From Palsa-504 sp963839095 (GTDB lineage Bacteria; Actinomycetota; Actinomycetes; Streptosporangiales; Streptosporangiaceae): a stretch of 64,000 nucleotides of DNA. The notes beneath the pieces are model-generated. The model had not been told where the DNA came from, did not search any database, and was given only the letters and a program-made list of their open reading frames with translations. Below are positions 46,177-55,800 of this stretch, in pieces (position 1 is the stretch's first letter; every line of letters starts with the position of its first letter). A program made the translations under genes and the position numbers. The stretch lies in assembly GCA_963839095.1 (NCBI GenBank), contig CAWIUF010000029.1, forward strand, positions 124,001 to 188,000, in the 5' to 3' direction.

Positions 46177-46531
46177 GAATTTCGCGAGAGCGTTCGATGG
46201 TGATGACGGCGGTGTAGCCGCCGTCGGCGATGGGCTTGCGGAGTTCCAGGCGCAGGCTCGCTACCGGGAACGCGGCCAGCAGGTGCCCGGCGACGCGCTC
46301 GGCGGCGGTTTCGATGAGGCGGAACTTGCCCTCGCGGACGACCGTGGCGATGGCCGTGGCCACGGCGGAGTAGTCCAGGGCGTCCGCGAGATCGTCGGTG
46401 GCGGCGGCCCGGCGCACGTCGGCTGCCATGTCGACGTCGAAGACGAGGGTCTGCTCGATCTCGCGTTCCCAGGGGTGCCAGCCGATGACCGCGGCGACGC
46501 CGAGGTCCCTGATCGAAACGGTGTCGGTCAC
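46172..46531 (-). CDS. folB: Dihydroneopterin aldolase family protein
   Basis: A 119-residue FolB-like protein: TVSIRDLGVAAVIGWHPWEREIEQTLVFDVDM, DYSAVATAIATVV, the catalytic-region FRLIETAAERVAGHLL and a C-terminal strand LRLELRKPIADGGYTAVITIER (Lys of LRKP). FolB converts dihydroneopterin to hydroxymethyl-dihydropterin in folate synthesis, but homologues also occur as epimerases. GTG 46531 overlaps the stop of the GntR gene (GTGA), so it is translated with a sugar-catabolism regulator, away from other folate genes; a moonlighting or paralogous role is possible. Confidence 0.82.
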   Translation of the reverse strand: MTDTVSIRDLGVAAVIGWHPWEREIEQTLVFDVDMAADVRRAAATDDLADALDYSAVATAIATVVREGKFRLIETAAERVAGHLLAAFPVASLRLELRKPIADGGYTAVITIERSREIP

Positions 46532-47217
46532 GGTACCGAGGCTAGCCACTGCTCGACGCCGGCGATGTGCACGGTGGCCCAGGACCGGGCTACCTCGGCG
46601 TCGTGGGCGGCCAGCGCGTCCAGGATGGCGCGGTGCTCGGCCAGCGTCTGGGCCCGCGCGCCGGTCTGGGTCAGGCCGCGCCAGACCCGGGCCCGGGTGG
46701 TCGGCCCGGACATCGACTCGAGCAGCGAGGAGAGCACCGAGTTGCCCGCGCAGGCCACGATCCGCCGGTGGAACTCCAGGTCGTTGGCCACCAGTTCCTC
46801 GGCCGCGGGGTCCGGGCCGATGCTGTCCAGGAGGGCGCGCAGGCCCTCGCTTTCCTCCGCGGTGATCCGCTCCGCCGCCATCGCGGTGGCGGCGGGCTCG
46901 AGGATGCGCCGGACCCGGAGGAACTCCAGCAGCGTGTCGTCGCGGTGGAAGTCGACGATGAAGCTCAGCGCCTCGAGCAGCAGCCGCGGCTCCAGGCTGG
47001 TCACGTAGGTGCCGTCGCCGCGGCGCACGTCCAGGATGTTGACCAGGGACAGCGCGCGCACCGCCTCGCGCAGCGAACTGCGCGACAGGCCCAGGTCAGC
47101 GGCCAGGTCCGCCTCGCGCGGCAGCCGGTCGCCGGCTCGCAGCGCGCCGGACGTGATCATGGCCTTGATCTTCTCGATGGCCTCGTCGGTAACCGCCAAG
47201 CCGCTTCCCCGCCCCAC
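46528..47217 (-). CDS. FadR-type GntR transcriptional regulator
   Basis: An N-terminal winged helix (IKAMITSGALRAGDRLPREADLAADLGLSRSSLREAVRAL) is followed by an all-helical FCD ligand domain with the usual acidic/His residues (NDLEFHRRIVACAGN, AEHRAILDAL). This subfamily commonly represses sugar-acid or lactate catabolic operons and is released by a pathway intermediate. The likely target is the fucose-type cassette on its left; the AGATCGGATG / CATCCGATCT pair near that cassette promoter is a candidate site. GTG 47217 is the start; RecQ diverges 78 bases away. Confidence 0.85.
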   Translation of the reverse strand: MGRGSGLAVTDEAIEKIKAMITSGALRAGDRLPREADLAADLGLSRSSLREAVRALSLVNILDVRRGDGTYVTSLEPRLLLEALSFIVDFHRDDTLLEFLRVRRILEPAATAMAAERITAEESEGLRALLDSIGPDPAAEELVANDLEFHRRIVACAGNSVLSSLLESMSGPTTRARVWRGLTQTGARAQTLAEHRAILDALAAHDAEVARSWATVHIAGVEQWLASVP

Positions 47218-47295
47218 AGAGATCCGATGTTTGCCCCGAGTATGACATACGCCGATCTACCCGGGCTGACGGTGGCGGCTGGTACCAATGAGGGC

Positions 47296-49432
47296 ATGGC
47301 CAGTGACGAAACGAAGCTGCGGGACGAGGCCGAGGCGTGCCTGCGGGCGCTGGCCGGCGAGCGGGCGCGGCTGCGCGAGGACCAGTGGGCGGCGATCAGC
47401 GCGCTGGTCGCGGACGGCCGCCGGGCGCTGGTGGTGCAGCGGACCGGCTGGGGCAAGTCCGCGGTCTACTTCATCGCCACCGCGCTGCTGCGGGCCCGCG
47501 GCGCCGGGCCGACCGTGATCGTGTCCCCGCTGCTGGCGCTGATGCGCAACCAGGTCGAGGCGGCGCAGCGGGCCGGCATCCGGGCCCGCACGATCAACTC
47601 GGCCAACACCACGGAGTGGGAAGCGCTGTACGCCGAGGTGGCCGCGGGCGAGGCGGACGTGCTGCTGGTCAGCCCCGAGCGGCTGAACAACCCGTCGTTC
47701 CGCGACCAGGTGCTGCCCGAGCTCAGCCGGTCGGCCGGCCTGGTGGTGATCGACGAGGCGCACTGCATCTCCGACTGGGGCCACGACTTCCGGCCCGACT
47801 ACCGGCGGCTCCGCACGCTGCTGGGCGAACTGCCCGCGGGCATCCCGGTGCTGGCTACCACCGCGACCGCCAACGCGCGGGTGACCCGGGACGTGGCCGA
47901 GCAGCTCGGCACCGGCGGCCGGGGCGAGACGCTGGTGCTCCGCGGGCCGCTGGACCGGGACTCGCTGCGGCTGGGGGTGGTGACGCTGCCCACCGCGCAC
48001 CAGCGGCTGGGCTGGCTGGCGGCCCGGCTCGGCGAGCTGCCCGGATCCGGCATCATCTACGCGCTGACGGTCGCGGCGGCCGAGGAGACGGCGGCCTTCC
48101 TGCGCGAGCAGGGCCTGACGGTAGCCTCCTACACCGGCCGGGACCAGCCGGAGGACCGGGCCCGGGCCGAGGACGACCTGCTCGCCAACCGGGTCAAGGC
48201 GCTGGTCGCGACCAGCGCGCTCGGCATGGGCTTCGACAAGCCGGACCTCGGTTTCGTCGTGCACCTGGGCGCGCCGCAGTCGCCGGTCGCCTACTACCAG
48301 CAGATCGGCCGGGCGGGCCGGGCCCTGTCCGCCGAGCGGGGCGAGAGCGCCGAGGTGATCCTGCTGCCCGGCCGCGAGGACCGGGACATCTGGGCCTACT
48401 TCGCCTCGCTCGCCTTCCCGCCCGAACGGCAGGTCCGGGCCACGCTGGCGACCCTGGCCGAGGCGGGCCGGCCGCTGTCACCCGCTGCCCTGGAGACCCG
48501 CGTCGACCTGTCCCGGAGCCGGCTGGAATCCATGCTCAAGGTGCTCGACGTGGACGGCGCCGTGCGCCGGGTCAGCGGCGGCTGGACCGCCACCGGCGAG
48601 CCCTGGCACTACGACGCCGAGCGTTATCAGCGAGTCGCCGGCGAGCGCGCCCGCGAGCAGCAGGCCATGCTGGACTACCTGGCCACGGACGGGTGCCGGA
48701 TGGAGTACCTGCGCCGCGAGCTCGACGACCCGGCCGCCGCGCCCTGCGGGCGCTGCGACAACTGCACCGGGCAGCGGGTCGCGGCCGACGTGCCCGAGAC
48801 GAGCTCGGCGGCCGCCCGCGAGCGGCTGCTGCGTCCGGGCGTGACGGTCGATCCGCGGCGGATGTGGCCGACCGGCATGAAGGACCTGGGCGTCAGCGCG
48901 ACCGGGAAGATCCCGGTCACGCTGACCGCCGAACCGGGCCGGGCGCTCGGCCGGCTCACCGACATCGGCTGGGGCGCCATGCTCCGCGCCCTGCTGGCGC
49001 GAGGACGCCCCGGACCAGCCGGTCACCGAGCCGGTGGTGGCGGCCGCGATCAAGGTGCTCGCCGCCTGGGACTGGGCGCAGCGCCCGGCCGGGATACTGA
49101 GCCTGCCGTCCCGGACCCGGCCCGAGCTGGTCACCAGCCTCGGCCGGCGGCTGGCCGAGGTGGGCCGCCTGCCGTACCTCGGCGCGCTCGGGTACGCGGG
49201 CGATGGCCCCGGCCCGCGCCGCCACAACAGCGCCCAGCGGCTCGGCTCGCTCTGGCAGGCGTTCGAGCTGCCCGACAGCGTCCGCGACGCCCTCGCCCGG
49301 CTGGACGGGCCGGTGCTCGTGGTCGACGACCGCATCGACACCGGCTGGACGATGACGGTGGCCGCCCGGCTGCTCCGCGAGGCGGGCGCCCCGGCGGTAC
49401 TCCCCCTCGTCCTGGCGGTTACCGCGGGCTAG
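47296..49432 (+). CDS. RecQ-family DNA helicase with C-terminal phosphoribosyltransferase-like domain (one frameshift)
   Basis: ATP-dependent 3'-5' DNA helicase. Motifs: RTGWGKSAVYF (I), VIDEAHCISDWGHDFRPDYRRL (II with the RecQ aromatic loop), ATTATANARV (III), TSALGMGFDKPDLGFVVHLG and QQIGRAGR (V and VI). The zinc-binding region CRMEYLRRELDD...CGRCDNC follows. No HRDC domain is seen; instead the C-terminus has a phosphoribosyltransferase-type motif LVVDDRIDTGWTMTVAARLL. An extra base near 48999 breaks the frame before EDAPDQPVTEPVV; the span is 3n+1. Start ATG 47296 is tentative. The gene ends overlapping the rhodanese stop. Confidence 0.85.
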
Positions 49433-49764
49433 GCGACGTGCGGCTCGGTGCCGTCCTCGCTGACCATGGGACGGCCCGCGACGGCCCAGCCGGTCATGCC
49501 GTCCGCGACGTTGACGGGGTGCAGGCCGGCGGTGGTCAGCGCCTGGGACGCGTAGGCCGACCGGGTGCCGCTGCGGCAGATCACGTACACCTCGCGGTCG
49601 CTGGGCAGTTCGCCGCTCCGCGCGCCGAGGTCGCCGAGCCGGATGTGCACCGCCTCGGGCGCATGCCCGGCCGCCCACTCGTCGTCTTCGCGCACGTCGA
49701 GCAGGAACACCCCGGCCGGCAGGTCCGCCGAGAGCACTTCAGGCACGGCGACGGGCTGATTCAT
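49429..49764 (-). CDS. Rhodanese-like sulfurtransferase
   Basis: A single rhodanese domain of 111 residues: LLDVREDDEWAAGHAPEAVHI and the active-site loop VICRSGTRSAYAS with the catalytic Cys. It transfers sulfane sulfur or acts as a thiol redox protein. ATG 49764 is fixed by GGAGGAG seven bases upstream; a longer open frame overlaps the exporter gene and is ignored. It lies downstream of the exporter on the same strand, 53 bases away. Confidence 0.9.
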   Translation of the reverse strand: MNQPVAVPEVLSADLPAGVFLLDVREDDEWAAGHAPEAVHIRLGDLGARSGELPSDREVYVICRSGTRSAYASQALTTAGLHPVNVADGMTGWAVAGRPMVSEDGTEPHVA

Positions 49765-49817
49765 CTCGGTCTCCTCCAGCGGGCTCGCCACGCGGCCGCC
49801 GGTCGCCGGCCGCGACG

Positions 49818-51998
49818 CTACTGTACCTGCGCCGCGGCGGGCGCCGGCGCCGCCGCGGCGGCCTCCTCCTTGATCCCGTACCTGGCGTACAGCCGGCGCA
49901 GCGGCCGCGGCGCCCACCAGTTGGCCTGGCCGAGCAGCCGCATGGTGGCCGGCACCAGCAGTACCCGGATGATGGTGGCGTCCACCACCAGCGCCACGAT
50001 CATGCCCACGCCCATCAGCTTGATGAACGTGATGCCGGAGGCGGAGAACGCCCCGACCACGATGATCAGCAGCAGGGCCAGGCTGGTGATCACGCCGCCG
50101 GTCCGCTGCAGGCCGGCCGCGACCGAGGCGGCGTTGTCGCCGGTCTGGTCGTACCGCTCGCGGATCCGGGACAGCAGGAACACCTCGTAGTCCATGGACA
50201 GGCCGAAGATGATGGCCAGCATCAGGATCGGCATGGTCGGGTCGATGGAGCCGGTCGGGGTGAACTGCAGCAGGCCGGACAGGTGCCCCCACTGGAAGAT
50301 CCACACCACGACGCCGAACGTCGCCGACAGCGACAGCACGTTCATCACGATCGCCTTGATCGGCAGCACCACCGAGCCGAACGCCAGGAACATCAGCACG
50401 AACGTGGACACGCCCACCAGCAGCGCCATCCACGGGAGGGTGGCGCCGAGGCTGGCTAGCTCGTCGACCAGGCCGGCGGTGGTGCCGCCGACCAGCACGG
50501 CCGTACCCGGCGGCGGGGCCAGACCGCGGATCTCGGTCACGATGTGCCGGGCCGCGGCGACACGGCAGCGGGCCGGAAGCCGATGTCGATCCGCGTGGTA
50601 TCACCCTTCGACCCCGGTGACCTGGGCCCCGGTCACCCCGGGGATGGCGTCGACGTGGTGCAGGTAGGCGGTCAGCCCGGCCGGGCTGGCGGCTCGTGCC
50701 CCGGTGACGAGCGCCTCGACCGGGGTGGTCGAGTTGACCGGGAACTGGCTGTCCAGTGTCTCGGCGACCTGCCGGATGGTGGAAGCCGCGGGCAGTACCC
50801 GGGCGTCGGTGCCGCCCCAGGAGATACGCAGGAACGGCGCGCCCAGGGCGAGCAGCCCGATCGTGATCACCGCGACGTAGATCACCGGCCGGCGCATGAC
50901 GCCGCGGGCCAGCCGGTACCAGCCGCCGCCCGCCTCGTCCGGAGCGGGACCGCGGGCCGAGCGGCGGATACGCAGCGCGTTGACCCGGTGGCCGAGGACG
51001 GCGAGCAGCGCGGGCAGCACCGTCAGCGCGGCCAGCATGTCCACCGCGACCGTGGCCACGCCGCCGTACCCCATCGACCGCAGGAAGGTTTCCGGGAACA
51101 GCATCAGGCTGGTCAGCGCGACCGCGACCGTGACGCCGGAGACCGCGACGGTCCGGCCGGCGGTGGCCACCGTCCGGGCCACCGCCTGTTCCACGGTCGG
51201 CTGGCGGCGCAGCTCCTCGCGGAACCGGGTCACGATGAACAGCCCGTAGTCGATGCCCAGGCCCAGGCCCAGGATCGTGGTGATGTTCACCGAGTAGACC
51301 GACACCGTGGTGCCCAGGGTGAGCAGCCGCAGCACGGTGAACGAGCCGAGGATGGCGATGCCGCCGATGGCCACCGGGATCCAGGCCGCGCCCAGGCTGC
51401 CAAAGATCACCAGCAGCAGGATCAGCAGGACCGGCATCGAGAAGGCCTCGGCCCTGGCGATGTTGGCGGTGACCTCGGAGTTGATGGCGACCTCGGTGGC
51501 CACGTTGCCGCCGACCTTCGCCGTCAGCCCGGCCGCGGCGAGGCTGGCGGGGGTAAGCCGGGCCTGGATCGCCTCGTAGGTCTGGTGCCGCGCGGCGTCG
51601 TCGGCCCCGGTGAGCAGCAGGGCCGCGTAGGTGGCGTGCCGGTCGGCCGAGACCAGCCGGGACGACCCGCCGGACCAGTACGTCGTCACCTTGGCCACGT
51701 CGGCCCGCGGCAGGTGGTCCAGCGCGGCCGTGACGGCCTGCCGGTAGGCCGGGTCGCTGACGGTCATGGTGGCGCTGCGGTACAGCACGACGACGTCGGC
51801 GTCGTCGCGGCCGAACGCCTGGGCGGCCTGGTCGGCCTCACGCTGGCTCTGGCTGGCCGGCGGGGTGAAGTCGTTGCCGGAGGAAAGCTGGCCGAAGACG
51901 CCGGTCCCCCAGACCGCGGCCAAAGCGACCAGCACGAGCGTGGCGACCAGGGTCAGTCGCCGGCGGCGGTAGAGGATCCGTCCCCATGCCTCGAACAT
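49818..51998 (-). CDS. MmpL/RND-type membrane exporter (two compensating frame breaks)
   Basis: A 12-helix MMPL-family transporter of about 727 residues. First half: RRRLTLVATLVLVALAAVWG, a soluble domain, then ILGLGLGIDYGLFIVTRFREEL (the conserved GxDYxLF motif). Second half: MLAIIFGLSMDYEVFLLSRIRERY, with the matching GLSMDYEVFL motif. Such proteins export lipids or antibiotics using proton flux. ATG 51998 (MFEAWGRIL) has GGAGGCGAG upstream. The frame leaves near 50612 (extra G in gene-sense GAAGGGTGAT) and returns near 50555. It diverges from a TetR gene that probably represses it. Confidence 0.85.
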
Positions 51999-52029
51999 CT
52001 CGCCTCCCGTACGGAGATGCTTCTGTTGA

Positions 52030-52104
52030 TTACTCAAGTAAACGGTGTAAACTGATTACGACGGTAACTTCGCATACGGCGTTAACTCTTGTCAAGGGAG
52101 TTAA
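52030..52104. promoter_or_regulatory. Putative TetR operator region between exporter and regulator
   Basis: Two palindromes: TTACT-CA-AGTAA (52030-52041) and TTAACTC-N9-GAGTTAA (52082-52104), in an unusually AT-rich stretch between divergent genes. Likely promoter plus operator for both. Confidence 0.6.
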
Positions 52105-52193
52105 TATCAGGCAGTATCCGGGGAGGCTGGTAGGCAGGTAGCGCGCTATCCGCCGACGGGCTCCACGGGTAGGAACAGGTCCAGGAGGCAGCC

Positions 52194-52988
52194 GTGACAC
52201 AGACGTCAGAGGTGGCCAGACCGGCGACGGCCGACCAGCCGGCCGCGGTCTCGCCGTCCCGGCGGGACCGGCTGCGCGCCGCGACCATCGAGGAGATCGT
52301 CCAGACCGCGCGCCGGATCCTGGTCAAGGACGGACCGGAAGCGGTGTCGCTGCGCGCCATCGCCCGGGAGATGGGCATGACCGCCCCGGGCCTGTACCGG
52401 TACTTCGGCAACTACGAGGAGCTGGTCAGGTACCTGACCGCCAGCATCTTCACCGAGCTGGGGAACGACATCCACCTGGCCATCGAGGCCGCCGAGCCGC
52501 CCGCGGGCCGGGCCGGCCCGGGCGATGCGGTGCGGGCCAAGCTGACCGTCAAGATGGTGGCCGCCTGCCGGGAGTTCCGCCGCTGGTCGCTGAACCACAA
52601 GGGCGAGTTCGCCCTGCTGTTCGGCGTGCCGCTGCCCGGCCTCGACGACGGGCGCTACGACATCGCCGACGAGTGCAACCTGGCTTTCGCCGGCACCTTC
52701 TTCGCGCTGTTCCTCGAGCTCTGGCACAAGACCCCGTTCGGCGTACCGGCCGACGAGCAGCTCGACGCCGGCCTGCGCGACCAGCTCGTGCGCTACCGGG
52801 ACGCGCTGGGCACCAGCATCCCGCTCGGCGCGGTGGTGACGTTCCTGCGCTGCTGGACGGTGCTGTACGGGGCGGTGGCGATGGAGGTGTTCGGCCACAT
52901 GCGCTTCGCGCTCACCGATCCGGCCCCGATGTTCGAGATCACGCTTGGCGATCTCGCCGCCCTGGTCGGCTTGCAGTACCCGCTGTAA
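52194..52988 (+). CDS. TetR-family regulator with WHG-type C-terminal domain
   Basis: HTH: RLRAATIEEIVQTARRILVKDGPEAVSLRAIAREMG followed by TAPGLYRYFGNYEELVRYLT, then a ligand domain containing EFRRWSLNHKGEFALLFGVPLPG, typical of the TetR C-terminal WHG family. The 264-residue frame is intact. GTG 52194 is fixed by AGGAGG. It is divergent from the MmpL-type exporter with AT-rich palindromes between, so it probably represses that gene and itself. Confidence 0.9.
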   Translation: MTQTSEVARPATADQPAAVSPSRRDRLRAATIEEIVQTARRILVKDGPEAVSLRAIAREMGMTAPGLYRYFGNYEELVRYLTASIFTELGNDIHLAIEAAEPPAGRAGPGDAVRAKLTVKMVAACREFRRWSLNHKGEFALLFGVPLPGLDDGRYDIADECNLAFAGTFFALFLELWHKTPFGVPADEQLDAGLRDQLVRYRDALGTSIPLGAVVTFLRCWTVLYGAVAMEVFGHMRFALTDPAPMFEITLGDLAALVGLQYPL

Positions 52989-53172
52989 CGGCCCGCCCGG
53001 TCAGTACCGGCCCGGCGTCAGCGCGCCCATCACGGCCAGGCTGACCGGCCCGCTGCACCAGGCTGGCCGAAACTGGGCGGCGGGGCGGCGGGTACTGCTG
53101 GTAGCGTTTTCGTGGCGGCCAGCAAGGTGGCCGGACAAGCAGCGAAATCTGGATGAGGACTGACGCGCACCC

Positions 53173-54436
53173 ATGCTGGACAGGCGAGAGATACGGGAGA
53201 ACCCGGACGCGGTGAAGGCCGCCGTCCGGGTCAAGGGCATTGACCTGGACGTCGACGAAATACTCGACCTCGACCGGGCCACCCGCAGTCTCCAGCACGA
53301 AGTGGACCAGGCCCAGGCGCGCAGGAAGAGCTCGTCGAAGGAGTTCGCCAAGGCCGACGACGCCCGGCGGGCCGAGCTGCGGGCCGAGTCGGCCGAGCTC
53401 GATATCCAGCTCAGGACGCTGCGCGAGCAGCTCGCGGGGACGTCGGAGAAGCTGCAGGGGCTGCTGCTGCTCACGCCCACCATCCCGTGGGAGGGCGCCC
53501 CGGTCGGGCCGGACGACTCGGCCAACGCGGTCCTGCGGACGGTGGGTACCCCGCCGGAGTTCGGCTTCACGCCGCTGGATCACGTGGAGCTGCTGGAAAA
53601 GCGCGGCTGGGCGGACTTCGCCCGGGCCCGCAAGGTCGCCGGGGAACGCGCCTACGTGCTGATGTCGGACCTGCTGATGCTCGAGCGGGCGGTGCACTCC
53701 TACGCCCTCGACCTGCTCCGCGGCAAGGACTTCACGCTGGTCAGCGTGCCATCGCTGGTCCGCGAGGAGGCGCTGGTCGGCACCGGCCAGTTCCCGGCGC
53801 ACCGCGAGGAGACGTACGCGATTCCCGCCGACGACCTGTACCTGGCGGGTACCGCGGAGGTGGCCCTGGTCGGCTTCCACAGCAACGAGATCCTGGAGCA
53901 CAAGCAGCTCCCGATCCGGTACGCGGGCATCTCGCCGTGCTTCCGGCGGGAAGCCGGGCAGCGCCGGCCGGGATGTGCGCGGGCTGCTCCGGGTGCACCA
54001 GTTCGAGAAGGTGGAGCAGTTCGTCATCTGCGCGGCCGACGTCGCCGAGTCCGACCGCTGGCACGCCGAGCTGCTCGGCACCGCCGAGCAGCTGCTGCAG
54101 GGGCTCGGCCTGGCCTACCAGGTGGTGGAGTGCTCCACCGGTGACATGGGCGCGGGCAAGTACCGGATGAACGACATCAACACCTGGATGCCGTCGCTGG
54201 GCGCGTACCGCGAGACGCACAGCTGCTCGTCGCTGCTCGACTGGCAGGCGCGGCGGGCCAACCTGCGCTACCGCGACACGGACAACACGGTCCGGCACGC
54301 CTACACGCTGAACAACACCGCGGTGGCCACCCCCCGCATCCTCGCCGCCCTGGTGGAGAACTACCAGACCAGCGACGCGCAGGTGCGGGTGCCCGCCGTG
54401 CTGCAGCCGTACCTCGGCGGCCGCGAGCTGCTCTGA
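53173..54436 (+). CDS. serS: Seryl-tRNA synthetase (one frameshift)
   Basis: Class II synthetase. The N-terminal coiled-coil arm (about 30-100) precedes the catalytic core: TAEVALVGFHSNEIL, motif 2 FRREAG-SAGRDVRGLLRVHQFEKVEQF, CSTGDMGAGKYRMNDINTW, and motif 3 YRETHSCSSLLDWQARRANLRY. One extra G near 53961 (GCCGGGCAGC for GCCGGCAGC) breaks the frame exactly inside motif 2; the span is 3n+1. An essential gene broken like this points to consensus error. Several core segments look more like the Thermus-type enzyme than the usual actinobacterial one, so a second or acquired copy is possible. Confidence 0.9.
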
Positions 54437-54536
54437 GCCCGCGCCGAGCCCGCGCTGCGCCGGCGCCTGGTCTGCGCTCGGGTGCGCTCCGGCGGTCGGT
54501 CGGCGTACCCGGGTGAACAGGCGTACGCTGCGAGGC

Positions 54537-55745
54537 GTGAACCTTGAAGCCGATCGCGTGGCCGATCTGGCGGGCCGGCCGCTCAGCAAGCTGACCCGCC
54601 GGGACGTCGCGCTCGCCCTGCTCACCGGGCCGGCCGCCGATGCGCTCGGCTCGCTGCCCGGCATCCGCCGGGGGATGCTGGCGGCGGGAAACCCGCTGTC
54701 CGCGGGGTTCTGGTCCTCGGCGGAAGCCATCCTGGCCGAGATCGCGGCCGGCACCGCCACCGTCGGCGACGTCCGGACCTGGCTGGAGGCCACCGGAACG
54801 GAGCCGAAGGGGATCATCGGCCTGCACGTCTGGGACGAGCAGTCCGACCGCAGCCAGCTCGCCGCCGAAATGCACACCAGGCTGGTCACCCATCTGGAAG
54901 AACGGCTCGCCGCGGGCGAGATCGATCCCGACCTGCTGGCGGCGGCCGACCCCGCCGCCTGCCGGGCCTACATCGAGATCCAGGAGCGGTGGATGACCGT
55001 GCCGCTGCCCGACGGCCGGGTCCCGATGGACGAGCTGCTCGACGAGAAGGACGAGGAGTTCCTGGCCGAGTGGGACGCGGCCGACGCCGAGGCGCTGGCC
55101 GCCATCCAGGCCCTGCTGAACCGGGTGGACGTCCGGCCGCGGCCGGACGCGGACCTGCGCCGGGCCGCGGGCCGGCTGCGCCGGGATCTGACCCGGCCGG
55201 GCTGGCCGGGACGGCTGCTGGCCGAATGCAGCGGCCTGCGCCCGAAGCACCTGCCGTCGGACGACACCGAGCTGTGGCTCAGCCTGGCCGCGGGCGTGGC
55301 GTCCCCGCAGGGGCCGGACGACTGGGACAAGCCGGGGCGGGACGACGACGAGACGGACAGCGAGATCGCCGCGATCTGCGCGATCGACCATTTCGACTGG
55401 CTGGCGGTGATCACCGCGCTCGCCGAGGGCGGCCCCGGCACCCCCGCGTCGGCGGCCGACCTGGCGGGGTACGTGCGGGATTACGATCCCGAGGACCTGG
55501 ACGACCCGGACCAGGACGGCGCGCACGGCGCGGACACGGACGACGAGGACGAAGACCAGGACGAGCTCGACGACGTGTTCTTCGACGAGGACGACGAGGA
55601 CGACCTCACCCTGGAGAGCCTGTTCGCGCCGGTCACCTCGCTGTGGCAGGCGCTCGGCGCGATCGACGACGAGGACCGGCTGACCGCGCTGGGCTGGTGG
55701 GGCCTGCCCGAGGCCATGCTCAGGGTCTGGGCGCCGTCCAGCTGA
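54537..55745 (+). CDS. Hypothetical protein with acidic C-terminal region
   Basis: I do not recognise this 402-residue protein. The N-terminal 200 residues are helical and contain VWDEQSDRSQLAAEMHTRLVTHLEERLAAGE and a SKLTRRDVALALLTGP segment. Around residues 325-360 there is a run almost entirely of Asp and Glu (DTDDEDEDQDELDDVFFDEDDEDD), then a short hydrophobic end. No signal peptide or membrane helix. GTG 54537 (VNLEADRV, GCGAGGC upstream) is favoured over GTG 54513. It converges on the SWIM/SNF2 pair; the Asp/Glu run might mimic DNA or bind basic proteins, but that is speculation. Confidence 0.6.
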   Translation: MNLEADRVADLAGRPLSKLTRRDVALALLTGPAADALGSLPGIRRGMLAAGNPLSAGFWSSAEAILAEIAAGTATVGDVRTWLEATGTEPKGIIGLHVWDEQSDRSQLAAEMHTRLVTHLEERLAAGEIDPDLLAAADPAACRAYIEIQERWMTVPLPDGRVPMDELLDEKDEEFLAEWDAADAEALAAIQALLNRVDVRPRPDADLRRAAGRLRRDLTRPGWPGRLLAECSGLRPKHLPSDDTELWLSLAAGVASPQGPDDWDKPGRDDDETDSEIAAICAIDHFDWLAVITALAEGGPGTPASAADLAGYVRDYDPEDLDDPDQDGAHGADTDDEDEDQDELDDVFFDEDDEDDLTLESLFAPVTSLWQALGAIDDEDRLTALGWWGLPEAMLRVWAPSS

Positions 55746-55792
55746 CGCCGCGGCACCGCTGACGCTGCGGTCCTGCTGACGCCGCGGCACCG
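55742..55792. repeat. Three 17-base tandem units after the acidic-protein gene
   Basis: CTGACGCCGCGGCACCG occurs as first and third unit with a variant between; the first unit contains the stop codon of the upstream gene. Period 17, so not coding. Confidence 0.85.
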
Positions 55793-55800
55793 GCCCGCGG

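Noticed and set aside
46567..50190. A 1207-codon plus-strand frame covering gntR (antisense), recQ and the exporter (antisense)
   Set aside because: Only the segment from 47296 to about 48999 is genuine RecQ coding; the rest is open because high GC removes stop codons.
53940..53990. Programmed frameshifting within serS
   Set aside because: The site (GCCGGGCAGC) has no slippery heptamer or stimulatory element I can see, and many unrelated genes show the same kind of one-base insertion, so sequence error explains it better.
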